Source: Vreelandella subterranea
GTDB taxonomy: Bacteria; Pseudomonadota; Gammaproteobacteria; Pseudomonadales; Halomonadaceae
Assembly: GCF_900111305.1 (NCBI RefSeq)
Contig: NZ_FOGS01000001.1
Span: forward strand, 434,001-498,000
DNA: 64,000 bases
Direction: 5' to 3'
Shown in pieces: positions 46,126-54,892 of the stretch; position 1 is the first letter of the stretch; each line of letters opens with the position of its first letter. The notes beneath the pieces were generated by a model that was given only the letters and a program-made list of their open reading frames with translations, was not told where the DNA came from and ran no database searches. The position numbers were made by a program, and so were the translations under genes.

Positions 46126-46605
46126 ATGAAACAACGCTTACAACGCCTATTTCCCGAAGTTTGCAACGGCTGGTCGGAATTGAGCGGCTACCACCGTTTC
46201 GAACGCATCATCTCGCTGATACTGACCCTGGCCATCGGCGGGGCCGTGCTGGTCGCCATGTACTATCTGGTGATTCACGTGGTGCAACTGTTATTCATTC
46301 AAAGCCGTGACCCCTTTGACTATCGCGTGTTTCAGGCGCTATTCGACATGATCCTTACTGTGCTGATTGCCATGGAATTCAACAATTCCATCGTGCGCAC
46401 AATGACCAGTGGCAAAGGCTTTATCCATGTCGAGATCGTGGTGCTGATTGCCATCATGGCGCTGGTGCGCAAGTTCATGGTGCTGGATATGGAAACCATC
46501 GACCCCTGGCAGATCGGCGCCCTGGCCGCCGCAGTGCTGGCCCTTGGGGGCTGCTACTGGCTGGTGCGGCATGCCAACCGCATGAAAGATGCCAGCGAGG
46601 ATTGA
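46126..46605 (+). CDS. psiE: phosphate-starvation-inducible PsiE family protein
   Basis: This 159-residue membrane protein has four transmembrane segments (about 25-50, 65-80, 105-122 and 128-150). The central FQALFDMILTVLIAMEFNNSI and HVEIVVLIAIMALVRKFMVLD are the PsiE signature. Function unknown. In E. coli psiE responds to PhoB and cAMP-CRP, but I see no Pho box in the 63 bases between uvrD and this start, so PhoB control here is unsupported. Start ATG 46126 with AAAGAGAG upstream. Confidence 0.87.
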   Translation: MKQRLQRLFPEVCNGWSELSGYHRFERIISLILTLAIGGAVLVAMYYLVIHVVQLLFIQSRDPFDYRVFQALFDMILTVLIAMEFNNSIVRTMTSGKGFIHVEIVVLIAIMALVRKFMVLDMETIDPWQIGALAAAVLALGGCYWLVRHANRMKDASED

Positions 46606-46711
46606 TCAGAAAACTTGCAGGCAAAATTCGCCTTAACGCATACTTGCGGGCGGACACGGCGCCCGTGCGCCCCATAAAAATAGCGACATTACGTTTGGAG
46701 TCTTGCTCATC

Positions 46712-47806
46712 ATGCAACGCCGTCACTTTCTCAAAACCGCCAGCCTTGGCGTCGCCGGGGCCGCTGCGGCCCCTTTCGTATCCACATCCCAGGCGCGCGC
46801 CGACGACACCTACCACTGGGACATGGTCACCTCCTGGCCGAAAAACTTTCCTGCCCTGGGCACCGGCGCCAACGATTTTGCACGCCGCGTCGAGCAACTT
46901 TCCAACGGCCGCATGACCATTACCGTCCACGGCGCGGGTGAGTTGGTACCGGCACTCGAGGTCTTCGATGCGGTGGCGGCGGGCACTGCGGAAATGGGCC
47001 ACTCGGCGTCATATTACTGGCGCGGAAAGGTCGCCGCTTCGCAGTTTTTCACTGCCGTGCCCTTCGGCATGACCACCACCGAAATGAACGCCTGGCTTTA
47101 TCACGGTGACGGCCAGGCACTGTGGGATGAGCTCTACGCCGAGCACAACCTGAAGCCTTTTGCCGTCGGCAATACCGGACCGCAGATGGCGGGCTGGTTC
47201 AAGAAAGAGATCAACTCGCTGGACGATATGCAGGGCCTCAAGCTGCGCTTGCCGGGACTCGCCGGCGAAGCCATGAACGGCATCGGGGTGAGCACCGTCA
47301 ACATGCCAGGCTCGGAGATCTTTACCTCGCTGCAAACCGGCGTATTGGATGCCGCCGACTGGGTCGGCCCCTATAACGACCTGGCCTTCGGCCTGCATCA
47401 GGTGGCGGACTATTACTACACCTCAGTGTGGAACGAGCCTTCGGCTGTGCTCGAGGGCACCATCAACCTCGACGCCTGGAACGCGCTGCCCGACGACCTA
47501 AAAGCCGTCGTCACCGAAGCCGCCCGCGCCTCGAACCTGGCCATGTACAGTGAGTTCGCCTTCCGCAACGCTCAGGCACTCGAAGCCCTGGTGGACGAAC
47601 ACGATGTACAGTTGCGCACCTTCCCCGAAGACGTCATGGCGGCGCTCTATGAAAGCTCTCAGGCTGCTATCCAGCGTCAGGTGGAAGACGATGAAGCATC
47701 ACGCCGGGTGTATGAATCCTATTCGGCGTTCCAGAAAATCGTCCGCCCGTTCAGCGATATCGGTGAATACGCGTACCTGAAAAGTCGCGATAATGTAGGC
47801 GCCTAG
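46712..47806 (+). CDS. orphan TRAP receptor with Tat signal (DctP family, TakP-like)
   Basis: This 364-residue protein has a twin-arginine signal (MQRRHFLKTASLG, cleavage after SQARA near residue 30). The mature part (YHWDMVTSWPKNFPALGTGAN, GAGELVPALEVFDAVAAGTAEM, NMPGSEIFTSLQTGVLDAADWVGPYNDLA) is a clear paralogue of the receptor at 18130. Tat export implies folding, perhaps with a cofactor or as a dimer, before export. No dctQ or dctM lies beside it, so it either shares permeases encoded elsewhere or has a sensing role. GGAG stands 12 bases before the ATG, rather far. Confidence 0.9.
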   Translation: MQRRHFLKTASLGVAGAAAAPFVSTSQARADDTYHWDMVTSWPKNFPALGTGANDFARRVEQLSNGRMTITVHGAGELVPALEVFDAVAAGTAEMGHSASYYWRGKVAASQFFTAVPFGMTTTEMNAWLYHGDGQALWDELYAEHNLKPFAVGNTGPQMAGWFKKEINSLDDMQGLKLRLPGLAGEAMNGIGVSTVNMPGSEIFTSLQTGVLDAADWVGPYNDLAFGLHQVADYYYTSVWNEPSAVLEGTINLDAWNALPDDLKAVVTEAARASNLAMYSEFAFRNAQALEALVDEHDVQLRTFPEDVMAALYESSQAAIQRQVEDDEASRRVYESYSAFQKIVRPFSDIGEYAYLKSRDNVGA

Positions 47807-47833
47807 GCGTTTACGCAACGCACAGGCCTGCAG

Positions 47834-47859
47834 AAAGGACGCTTATTCAAGCGTCCTTT
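47834..47859 (+). terminator. Rho-independent terminator after the orphan TRAP receptor gene
   Basis: AAAGGACGCTT and AAGCGTCCTTT form an 11-bp stem around ATTC, followed by three further T on the plus strand. It sits 27 bases after the stop codon. The A-run on the other side lets it serve the convergent thioesterase gene too. Confidence 0.88.
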
Positions 47860-47901
47860 TTTAGGACCGTTGCTTTCAGGACGATTGCAGGCAACCTCTG
47901 T

Positions 47902-48315
47902 TCAGTCATGCACCGCGCGGATGCGGCCGTTGTCGTCCAGTGCCACCATGACAAAGCGAGCCTCGGTGACCTTTTGGCGCTCGTCCGGATGCTGTTCGTG
48001 GAGGGCGCGAACCCAAACTTCCACATCGATCTTCATGGAACTATGCCCCACCTCTTGAAGCTGGGTGTAGAAGCTCACCATTGACCCGACCCGCACCGGG
48101 CTTAAAAAATCCATTGCTTCGATGGCCACGGTGGCGGTTCGCCCGCCGGCTTCACGACCAGCGGCCAGCTCGGCTGCCTGGTCCATCTGGTTGACCAGCC
48201 AACCGCCGGAAATATCGCCGTAAACGTTGGTATCCTGACGCGAGGCCAATAGCTTGAGGGTCAGTTGTCCTTGAGGAGCAGGCGCATCGTCCAAATCAGT
48301 ATCCAGGAGTGTCAT
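47902..48315 (-). CDS. acyl-CoA thioesterase (YciA-like hotdog fold)
   Basis: This 137-residue hotdog-fold thioesterase has TLKLLASRQDTNVYGDISGGWLVNQMDQAAELAA with the catalytic Asp/Asn region, and TVAIEAMDFLSPVRVGSMVSFYTQL. Both match the YciA type of broad-range acyl-CoA hydrolases. It is transcribed away from the pst genes and ends against the terminator at 47834-47859. Confidence 0.87.
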   Translation of the reverse strand: MTLLDTDLDDAPAPQGQLTLKLLASRQDTNVYGDISGGWLVNQMDQAAELAAGREAGGRTATVAIEAMDFLSPVRVGSMVSFYTQLQEVGHSSMKIDVEVWVRALHEQHPDERQKVTEARFVMVALDDNGRIRAVHD

Positions 48316-48421
48316 GTGTCGGTCGCTTTGTCGGTTTATTATTGTGAAAATCAGATGGCCGTCTGAGGCGCACCTTGCTGCATTGCAATACGTCGATAGT
48401 TAATCACAAGAGAGCACTCGA

Positions 48422-49378
48422 TTGAATAGTAACGGTTTCGCTGTTCGCATGAAATATCGCGCGGTACTGGGCTTAGCCTGGCTGCTTTTCAGCGTCCCGC
48501 TTGTCGGCTTGGCTCAGCCACAGGGGCCTTCGGCAAGCGGCACCCTGGGCGCTGTCGGCTCGGATACCATGGCCGGGCTGATGCTGCGCTGGGGCGAAGC
48601 GCTGACCACTCAATATCCGCAAATCAATGTGCAATTTCAAGCCAGCGGCTCTGCCAGCGCTCCACCGGCCTTGCTCGCAGGCACCACGCGCATCGGCCCC
48701 ATGTCTCGGCGCATGACCCAGGCAGAGCGTGATGCCTTTATCGAACGTTACGGCTACCCACCGCTGGAGCTGCGCGTCGCCCGTGATGCGCTTATCGTGA
48801 TTGTACATCGCCACAACCCATTGGCGGCGATCTCGCTTGAGGACGTAGATGCGGTGTTCTCTACCACCCGGGCCTGCGGAAGCCCGCACTCGATTACCCG
48901 CTGGGAAACCCTGACCCAGGACGATACAGCGCCAAGAGGGCGTATCGCCTTGCATGGGCGTAACATCACCTCAGGCACCTATGGCCTGTTTCGTCAACGG
49001 GTCCTCTGCGACGGTGAATTCCGGCCTGATATCAGCGAGTACATGGGCGCGTCGGCGGTCGTCGCGGCCGTAGGGGAGTCCTATTCAGCCATGGGCTATT
49101 CCGGTTATAACCATTTGACGCCATCAATAAAGGCACTTGCCCTGACGACTCCAGAGGGTAACGCCGTACCACCCAGCGAAACCGCCATTCAAAGTGGCGA
49201 CTACCCGCTTTCACGCTACCTGTATGTCTACGTCAACCTGCCACCAGGTAAATCGTTACCCTCCCCCGAGCAGGCGTTTCTGGATCTCATCCTGTCCGCT
49301 GAGGGTCAGCTGATTACCCGGGCGTCGGGTTTCGTTCCGCTGCCTCTGGACGACTTGGAGGCTCAGCGTCCATGGTAA
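48422..49378 (+). CDS. pstS: PstS-like periplasmic phosphate-binding protein
   Basis: This protein of about 318 residues has a signal peptide (cleavage near GLAQ-P). The phosphate-binding loops are GAVGSDTMAGLMLRWG, FQASGSASAPPALLAGTTRIGPMS and LHGRNITSGTYGLFRQ. It belongs to the PstS-like PBP group used with the long PstA found downstream. The start is uncertain. TTG at 48422 has an AAGAGAG sequence eight bases before it, whereas ATG at 48449 gives the neater signal peptide but has no ribosome site. It precedes the Pho box and pstCAB-phoU, and I see no Pho box in the 106 bases before it. Confidence 0.85.
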   Translation: MNSNGFAVRMKYRAVLGLAWLLFSVPLVGLAQPQGPSASGTLGAVGSDTMAGLMLRWGEALTTQYPQINVQFQASGSASAPPALLAGTTRIGPMSRRMTQAERDAFIERYGYPPLELRVARDALIVIVHRHNPLAAISLEDVDAVFSTTRACGSPHSITRWETLTQDDTAPRGRIALHGRNITSGTYGLFRQRVLCDGEFRPDISEYMGASAVVAAVGESYSAMGYSGYNHLTPSIKALALTTPEGNAVPPSETAIQSGDYPLSRYLYVYVNLPPGKSLPSPEQAFLDLILSAEGQLITRASGFVPLPLDDLEAQRPW

Positions 49379-49385
49379 ACAGGCC

Positions 49386-49410
49386 CTGTCATTTAACTGT
49401 CATAATGGTC
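49386..49410 (+). promoter_or_regulatory. Pho box before pstC
   Basis: CTGTCAT (49386-49392) and CTGTCAT (49397-49403) are direct repeats with 11-base period and an AT-rich TTAA spacer. A third, degraded GGTCACG begins at 49407. This matches the PhoB-binding consensus closely. It lies between the pstS-like gene and pstC, so pstCAB-phoU can be induced apart from pstS. Confidence 0.88.
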
Positions 49411-49430
49411 ACGTAACGTAAGGAGATCGC

Positions 49431-49472
49431 ATGCAACCCCTAACGCTGATCCTACCGCTGCCTTGCCCATGA
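49431..49472 (+). CDS. possible 13-codon leader peptide before pstC
   Basis: The best ribosome site of the locus (TAAGGAGATCGC) precedes an ATG that opens a frame of only 13 codons, MQPLTLILPLPCP, ending TGA eight bases before the pstC ATG. pstC itself has no Shine-Dalgarno sequence. Translation of the leader could deliver ribosomes to pstC by reinitiation. It might instead be the remains of a longer, lost reading frame. No homologue is known to me. Confidence 0.4.
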   Translation: MQPLTLILPLPCP

Positions 49473-49479
49473 TAGCCAC

Positions 49480-50592
49480 ATGACCCGCGCTCGGCTCTTT
49501 CCCCAGCCGCTTCGCCACTTACAGGACCGCATCGCCACCGGCATCATCACTGCCGGAGGCATTGGCGTGCTGCTGGCCATATTGGGTATCGGGGTATTCT
49601 TGGTCTGGGAAGCCGCTCCCTTGTTGCTGCACAGCGGCACGGACTCGCTTGCCATGCTTTCGCCGTTGGCGTGGGGGACGCTGAAAGCCGCCCTGATGGC
49701 GCTACTGTTTGCGCTGCCGCTGGCACTTGGGGCAGCGGCCTATACGGCGTTTTTCATGTCGGCCCGACTGCGCAGCCGCATCAAACCGACACTGGAAATG
49801 ATGGAAGCCATCCCTGGGGTGGTCATCGGCTTTATCGCCGGTATGCTGCTCGCCCCCTGGGTCGAGCGCCACCTGGCCAGCACCCTGATGGTCATCGTCT
49901 GGCTGCCGCTCAGCGCCGGGCTCGCTGGCCTGGTCTGGCACCTGGCGAGTCGCCGCTGGCAGCGACGCCTGCCGCTTTCGTGGGCAGCGCTATGGCTGAT
50001 TCCGTGGCTCATGGCCATGTTCATCCTTGCCCTGTGGTTAACACCGCTGGTAGAGCAAACCTTTTGGGATGGCGATCTTCGCCAGTATCTTCATGTCGCA
50101 TTCGGCCTCGACTATGTCACCCGTAATGCGCTGATTGTCGGCCTGGCCATGGGCTTCGCCGTGATCCCAAGCGTCTACTCCCTGGCCGAGGACGCCCTCA
50201 ACGAGGTGCCCCGCCCGCTGATGGAAGGTGCTCAGGCCCTGGGCGCCAGCCGTTGGCAGGCGGTGGTTAAAGTGGCGCTCGCTGCTGCCGGGCCGGGGCT
50301 GTTTTCCGCCGTCATGATCGGCGCGGGCCGCGCGGTGGGGGAAACCATGATCGTGCTGATGGCCAGCAGCAATGCAGCGCTGCTCAGCGCCAGCCCCTTC
50401 GAAGGCATGCGTACCATGGCGGCGGCTATCGCCATCGAACTGCCCGAAGCCACCGCAGGGGGCACTACCTATCGCATGCTGGTGCTGGCAGCGCTGCTGC
50501 TGTTTCTGTTCACCTTCCTGGTCAATACCCTGGCTGAGCTGGTGCGCCAAAGGCTACGCCGTCGCTACCAGCACCTGGGGAATACGTCATGA
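49480..50592 (+). CDS. pstC: phosphate ABC transporter permease PstC
   Basis: This 370-residue membrane protein has the PstC core: MEAIPGVVIGFIAGMLLAPW, ALNEVPRPLMEGAQALGASRWQAVVKVAL (the EAA loop that contacts PstB) and GAGRAVGETMIVLMASSNA. The N-terminus (RHLQDRIATGIITAGGIGVLLAIL) looks like that of the long Pseudomonas-type PstC, which carries a large periplasmic domain after helix 1. That domain is missing here. It overlaps pstA by four bases. Its own ribosome site is poor (see 49431). Confidence 0.92.
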   Translation: MTRARLFPQPLRHLQDRIATGIITAGGIGVLLAILGIGVFLVWEAAPLLLHSGTDSLAMLSPLAWGTLKAALMALLFALPLALGAAAYTAFFMSARLRSRIKPTLEMMEAIPGVVIGFIAGMLLAPWVERHLASTLMVIVWLPLSAGLAGLVWHLASRRWQRRLPLSWAALWLIPWLMAMFILALWLTPLVEQTFWDGDLRQYLHVAFGLDYVTRNALIVGLAMGFAVIPSVYSLAEDALNEVPRPLMEGAQALGASRWQAVVKVALAAAGPGLFSAVMIGAGRAVGETMIVLMASSNAALLSASPFEGMRTMAAAIAIELPEATAGGTTYRMLVLAALLLFLFTFLVNTLAELVRQRLRRRYQHLGNTS

Positions 50593-51986
50593 AGTGGCTG
50601 AAAAGCGCCATGCAACAGGGCATCTGGCCATGGCTCTGCGCGGGCTGTGTGGCCCTCTCATTGCTAATGCTGGGTGCCTTGCTGGCGTTACTGCTGACAC
50701 GCGGCCTGGGCCATTTCTGGCCGTCGGCATTGGACGAAGTCACCCTGCAAAATGGCGATGTGGTGGCGGGCGAGGCGGTCCGCGACTTGCCGCTTCCCAA
50801 CCGGGCAGGTAGCGAGCGCCTCTACTTTACGGGCAATCGCGATGTCGACGACGCCCGCTGGCGCTGGGTCCCTGTCGACACTATCAAACAGCAGACACGA
50901 CCCGCGGAATTGCTACGCCTGAAACGGCGTACCTGGGGCGACTTTATTGGCTACCTGGAAGCGGTTGAGGTGGGCGGTGAGCGTTTCAGCGGCCATGATG
51001 CATGGGAGCAGGTACAACAAGCGCTGCCGCTACCAGCGCCTCAGCGCGCTCGCTTTCAGCTCATCTTGCGCACGCCCCAGGGCGATACACTGCGCCAGCC
51101 ACTTTCCACCGTGCTCCGCATTGAAGCGCCCAATGCCATGCACGTCGGCCAGAAGTTGAAGGCATGGGGGAGCGACGTCTGGCAGTTTTTAAGTCAGGGG
51201 CCGCGTGCTGCGAACACCGACGGCGGTGTATGGCCGGCGATTTTCGGCACCATGCTGATGGTGATTTTGATGTCGGTGATTGTCACGCCCTTTGGCGTGC
51301 TGGCCGCCATCTATCTCAACGAGATTGCCCACCAGGGGCCTCTCACCCGCCTGGTACGCATTGGCGTGCGCAACCTCGCGGGGGTGCCGTCGATTGTCTA
51401 CGGCGTCTTCGGCCTGGGGGTCTTTGTTTATGGCATCGGCGGTTCGCTGGATGCGTGGTTCTTTGACGACGCGCTGCCGTCCCCCACCTTTGGTACCGGT
51501 GGCCTGTTATGGGCATCGTTAACCCTCGCCCTGTTGACGCTGCCGGTGGTGATTGTCGCCACCGAAGAGGGGCTGGCGCGCATTCCCGACGCCCAGCGTG
51601 AGGGGGCGGTGGCCCTCGGCGCCACACGGTTTGAAATGTTGAAGCGCATTGTACTGCCCATGGCCACTCCCGCCATGTTGACCGGCGTCATTTTGGCTGT
51701 GGCGCGAGCGGCCGGTGAAGTTGCGCCCCTGATGCTGGTGGGTGTCGCCAGGCTCGCGCCACAAATGCCCCTCGACGGTGAATTTCCCTACTTACACCTG
51801 GAACGCAAGTTTATGCATCTTGGCTATCACCTGTTTGACACCGCCTTTCACGGCGAGGATGTCCAGGCAGCGATCCCGTTGGTCTATGCCACGGCCCTGT
51901 TATTGGTGCTGATTGTATTGGTGCTTAACCTAACTGCCATATTATTGCGTCATCATCTACGTCGTCAGCGAGGAAGCGAATGCTAG
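50589..51986 (+). CDS. pstA: phosphate ABC transporter permease PstA, long form
   Basis: This 465-residue protein is much longer than E. coli PstA (about 296). Helix 1 (residues 15-37) is followed by about 170 periplasmic residues ([19 protein letters not shown] ... [19 protein letters not shown]) before the permease core. Core motifs are [41 protein letters not shown] (EAA loop) and [14 protein letters not shown]. Long PstA proteins with such an insert occur in Pseudomonas and relatives. The stop overlaps the pstB start by seven bases. Confidence 0.93.
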   Translation: MKWLKSAMQQGIWPWLCAGCVALSLLMLGALLALLLTRGLGHFWPSALDEVTLQNGDVVAGEAVRDLPLPNRAGSERLYFTGNRDVDDARWRWVPVDTIKQQTRPAELLRLKRRTWGDFIGYLEAVEVGGERFSGHDAWEQVQQALPLPAPQRARFQLILRTPQGDTLRQPLSTVLRIEAPNAMHVGQKLKAWGSDVWQFLSQGPRAANTDGGVWPAIFGTMLMVILMSVIVTPFGVLAAIYLNEIAHQGPLTRLVRIGVRNLAGVPSIVYGVFGLGVFVYGIGGSLDAWFFDDALPSPTFGTGGLLWASLTLALLTLPVVIVATEEGLARIPDAQREGAVALGATRFEMLKRIVLPMATPAMLTGVILAVARAAGEVAPLMLVGVARLAPQMPLDGEFPYLHLERKFMHLGYHLFDTAFHGEDVQAAIPLVYATALLLVLIVLVLNLTAILLRHHLRRQRGSEC

Positions 51987-52795
51987 CATCTCGACACGTC
52001 GATCAGGCCACGCAGGCCCCCGTGACGCATTTTCCAGCGGATCAGTGCTGTCTGGAGATTGACCAGTTCAGCCTGGCCTACGCAGGGAAACCGGCTTTGC
52101 AACGGCTAACGCTGCAGGTCCCGCGCCACCGGGTCACGGCCTTTATCGGCCCTTCCGGGTGTGGCAAATCGACTTTTTTGAGAGCGATCAATCGCTTGCA
52201 TGACCTTAATGAGTCGGTCAGCCACAGCGGTGAGATCAGCCTTGAAGGACATAATATTCATGCGCCGGAAATGAACGTCACAGAGCTGCGTCGTCGGGTG
52301 GGCATGGTGTTCCAGACCCCTAACCCCTTTCCGATGTCGATCTACGAAAATGTCGCCTTTGGTCTGCGCTTGCAGAAACGGCTCGCCAAGCGCCAACGGG
52401 ACGACATCATCGAGTGGGCGCTCACTTCGGCAGCCCTGTGGGATGAAGTCAAGGACCGCTTGCATCGCTCTGCCTGGCAGCTGTCAGGCGGGCAACAGCA
52501 GCGCCTGGTCATCGCGCGGACGCTGGCGGTGCAGCCCGACGTGCTGCTGCTTGACGAGCCGGCATCGGCGCTTGACCCGATTTCAACCCTCAAGATCGAA
52601 GAGTTGATTCGAAATCTGAAATCTCAGCTAACGTTAGTGTTGGTGACTCACAATATGCAGCAGGCGGCCCGGGTGTCTGATTACACGGCCTTCCTGCAAC
52701 AGGGTGAGCTTGTAGAGTACGGACCCACCGACCACGTTTTCACTAATCCTCGTCTACAACGAACCGAAAACTATATAACCGGCCGTATGGCTTAG
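51980..52795 (+). CDS. pstB: phosphate ABC transporter ATPase PstB
   Basis: This 271-residue ATPase has Walker [10 protein letters not shown] (57-65), the PstB-specific [24 protein letters not shown], signature LSGGQQQR, Walker [16 protein letters not shown] and switch His in [14 protein letters not shown]. It powers PstCA and, with PhoU, signals phosphate status to PhoR. Confidence 0.96.
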   Translation: MLASRHVDQATQAPVTHFPADQCCLEIDQFSLAYAGKPALQRLTLQVPRHRVTAFIGPSGCGKSTFLRAINRLHDLNESVSHSGEISLEGHNIHAPEMNVTELRRRVGMVFQTPNPFPMSIYENVAFGLRLQKRLAKRQRDDIIEWALTSAALWDEVKDRLHRSAWQLSGGQQQRLVIARTLAVQPDVLLLDEPASALDPISTLKIEELIRNLKSQLTLVLVTHNMQQAARVSDYTAFLQQGELVEYGPTDHVFTNPRLQRTENYITGRMA

Positions 52796-52823
52796 GTTGA
52801 CGCAACCCCGTTAGGAGGGCTCC

Positions 52824-53552
52824 ATGGACATTACCAGCGATACTCACAGCCAGCATATCTCGCGCCAATTCAATCACGAGTTGGAAGAACTCAAGACCCA
52901 CCTGATGGCCATGGGCGGCATGGTGGAAAAACAGGTCCAGGACGCCGTCTTCGCGCTCCTGGAAAGTGACTCACGGCTGGCCGAGAAAGTCCGCGACAAC
53001 GACCGTCAGGTCAATGACCTGCAGCTGCAGATTGATGACGAGTGCACGCGTATTCTCGCGCGTCGTCAGCCGGCCGCTTCGGATTTGCGCCTGGTGCTCG
53101 CCGTCATCCGTGCTACCTCTGACCTGGAGCGGATCGGCGATGAAGCCAGCAAGATTGCCCGCAATGCACTCAGCCTGAGCGAGAGCAGCAACACCATTCG
53201 CGGGCTGGTGGAAGTGCGCCATATCAGCGAGCACGTGCGTAAAATGTTGCGCGATTCGCTGACCGCCTTTGCCCGCTTCGACACCGAACTGGCCATGCAG
53301 GTCGTGCGTGAGGATGAGTTTGTCGATAGTGAATACGGCAGCGCCATGCGTTCCTTGATGACCTTCATGATGGAAGATTCGCGCTCGATCACCTCGGTAC
53401 TCAGCATCATGTGGGTGCTGCGCGCACTGGAGCGGGTAGGCGACCACGCCAATAACCTGGCCGAGCACGTCGTCTACCTCGTCAAGGGGCTGGATATCCG
53501 CCATACCGATCCTGAGACACTGGACCAGCAGGCAGCACCGAAAAAGTCTTGA
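52824..53552 (+). CDS. phoU: phosphate signalling protein PhoU
   Basis: This 242-residue all-helical protein has two three-helix PhoU repeats. Each has the metal-site type motif: RATSDLERIGDEASKIARNAL in the first and WVLRALERVGDHANNLAEHVVYLVKG in the second. The N-terminus FNHELEELKTHLMAMGGMVEKQV is typical. It restrains PhoR when phosphate is plentiful. GGAGGG precedes the ATG. Confidence 0.96.
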   Translation: MDITSDTHSQHISRQFNHELEELKTHLMAMGGMVEKQVQDAVFALLESDSRLAEKVRDNDRQVNDLQLQIDDECTRILARRQPAASDLRLVLAVIRATSDLERIGDEASKIARNALSLSESSNTIRGLVEVRHISEHVRKMLRDSLTAFARFDTELAMQVVREDEFVDSEYGSAMRSLMTFMMEDSRSITSVLSIMWVLRALERVGDHANNLAEHVVYLVKGLDIRHTDPETLDQQAAPKKS

Positions 53553-53577
53553 CCTGCCCCCTGATTCCTCATGCAAT

Positions 53578-53606
53578 ACGCCCTGGCTGCACGGCAGCCA
53601 GGGCGT
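53578..53606 (+). terminator. terminator hairpin after phoU
   Basis: A 13-bp perfect stem (ACGCCCTGGCTGC / GCAGCCAGGGCGT) with loop ACG stands 25 bases after the phoU stop. The T-run after it is poor (TGTCATT), so it may stop or merely pause transcription toward cysZ. Confidence 0.7.
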
Positions 53607-53634
53607 TGTCATTATCGAGGAGTCACACTTTTTC

Positions 53635-54369
53635 ATGCTGGATGCATTCACTGCCATCAGCCGAGGCACGCGTTGTGTCTATAAGCCTGGGCTAAGGCGT
53701 TATGTCTTTTTACCCATCCTGGTCAATCTGCTGGTCTACGTCAGCATGTTCAGCTTTGTGATAAACCGCTTTGAGGGCTGGTTGGCGCATTGGATGAGCA
53801 TGGTGCCCAGTTGGCTGGACTGGCTGTCGTGGCTTATCTGGCCCCTTTTCGTGCTTAGCCTGTTGGTCGTGGTGTTTTTTACCTTCACGCTGGTGACCAG
53901 CTTGATTGCAGCCCCCTTTTACGGCTTCTTGGCCGCTAAAGTTGAAGTTCAGGTCACCGGGCGTGAACCTCTGGATGATCGGGGGCTGGTCAAAACGACC
54001 ATTGATGCGCTGGGCCGCGAAATGGTCAAGCTGGGTTATATCCTGCCCCGTGCGGCACTGCTGTTCGTGATTGGCTGGATTCCAGGGCTTAACCTGTTGG
54101 CACCCCTGCTATGGGCGCTGTTTTCGGCCTGGGTGATGGCCATCACCTATCTGGATTACCCGATGGATAACAACAAGGTAGCGTTTCGCGATATGCGCGG
54201 TCGCTTATCGGCTCGCTGGTGGCAAAGCTTAAGCTACGGCGGCCTGGTTACGCTGATGACGTGGATCCCGCTGGCCAACCTGTTCCTGATTCCCGGTGCC
54301 GTGGCCGGGGCAGTGCTGATGTGGGACGACCACTATCGCCATGCCCAGTCGGTGACCAAGCGTTCTTGA
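53635..54369 (+). CDS. cysZ: CysZ-type sulfate transporter (EI24 domain)
   Basis: This 244-residue membrane protein has four or more hydrophobic segments plus re-entrant helices. ISRGTRCVYKPGLRRYVFLPILVNL, SLIAAPFYGFLAAKVE, AITYLDYPMDNNKVAFRDMRG and VAGAVLMWDDHY are the CysZ signature. It imports sulfate for cysteine synthesis. Placement beside the phosphate genes is likely chance, and the start follows the phoU terminator by 28 bases. Confidence 0.9.
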   Translation: MLDAFTAISRGTRCVYKPGLRRYVFLPILVNLLVYVSMFSFVINRFEGWLAHWMSMVPSWLDWLSWLIWPLFVLSLLVVVFFTFTLVTSLIAAPFYGFLAAKVEVQVTGREPLDDRGLVKTTIDALGREMVKLGYILPRAALLFVIGWIPGLNLLAPLLWALFSAWVMAITYLDYPMDNNKVAFRDMRGRLSARWWQSLSYGGLVTLMTWIPLANLFLIPGAVAGAVLMWDDHYRHAQSVTKRS

Positions 54370-54440
54370 AGTATGCATAAGGCCAGTACACAGAGGCTGA
54401 AAGTAAGGAAAGCTGACGTTGTTGAAAGGCTGGCAAAAAC

Positions 54441-54464
54441 AAGACCCCGCCTTGGCGGGGTCTT
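54441..54464. terminator. bidirectional terminator between cysZ and phoR
   Basis: AAGACCCCGCC and GGCGGGGTCTT form an 11-bp stem with two bases at the tip. On the minus strand GTTTTTG follows, so it would stop transcripts coming from phoBR. For cysZ on the plus strand there is no T-run. Confidence 0.75.
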
Positions 54465-54892
54465 CGACAGTGATCATTTTAGGCGGTGGTGCTTACCAGC
54501 TTCCAATCCTTTTGCGGGACTCCAACCGTGGACGTTACCCTGACTGGCAGTATGACCGCCTTCTAGACTCATCCAATGAATCTTGAATCATCCCTGCTAA
54601 TGCAGAACATCCTTGCCCTGCACTGGGCTACTGTCTAAGCGTAGTTACTTTTCTTCGTTTCGTAAAGAAAAGTATCAACAGTTTTCTGCATCTTACAGTG
54701 ACAGATACTGTCTTACCCAATAAAGAGCAGCCTCTATGCCAGCCATTCAAATAATGGATTATTCATCAATAATAACAAAGAGTTAAATACTTCTATCCAG
54801 ACCGCTTGATCGCCAAGGAGTGTCATTTGGATACGCTGGACATGTGCCGTAATGACACATGTGACGCCAATGCCCAGCAGCGCAGCCGCGCA
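54465..54892. other. 428-base AT-rich gap without a recognised gene
   Basis: The stretch between the terminator and the phoR stop has no convincing coding frame. It contains a 9-bp inverted repeat, ACTTTTCTT / AAGAAAAGT (54647-54673), and an ACATGTG / CACATGT pair (54840-54862) just after phoR. Base composition is clearly more AT-rich than its neighbours around 54640-54800. No function can be assigned. Confidence 0.5.
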
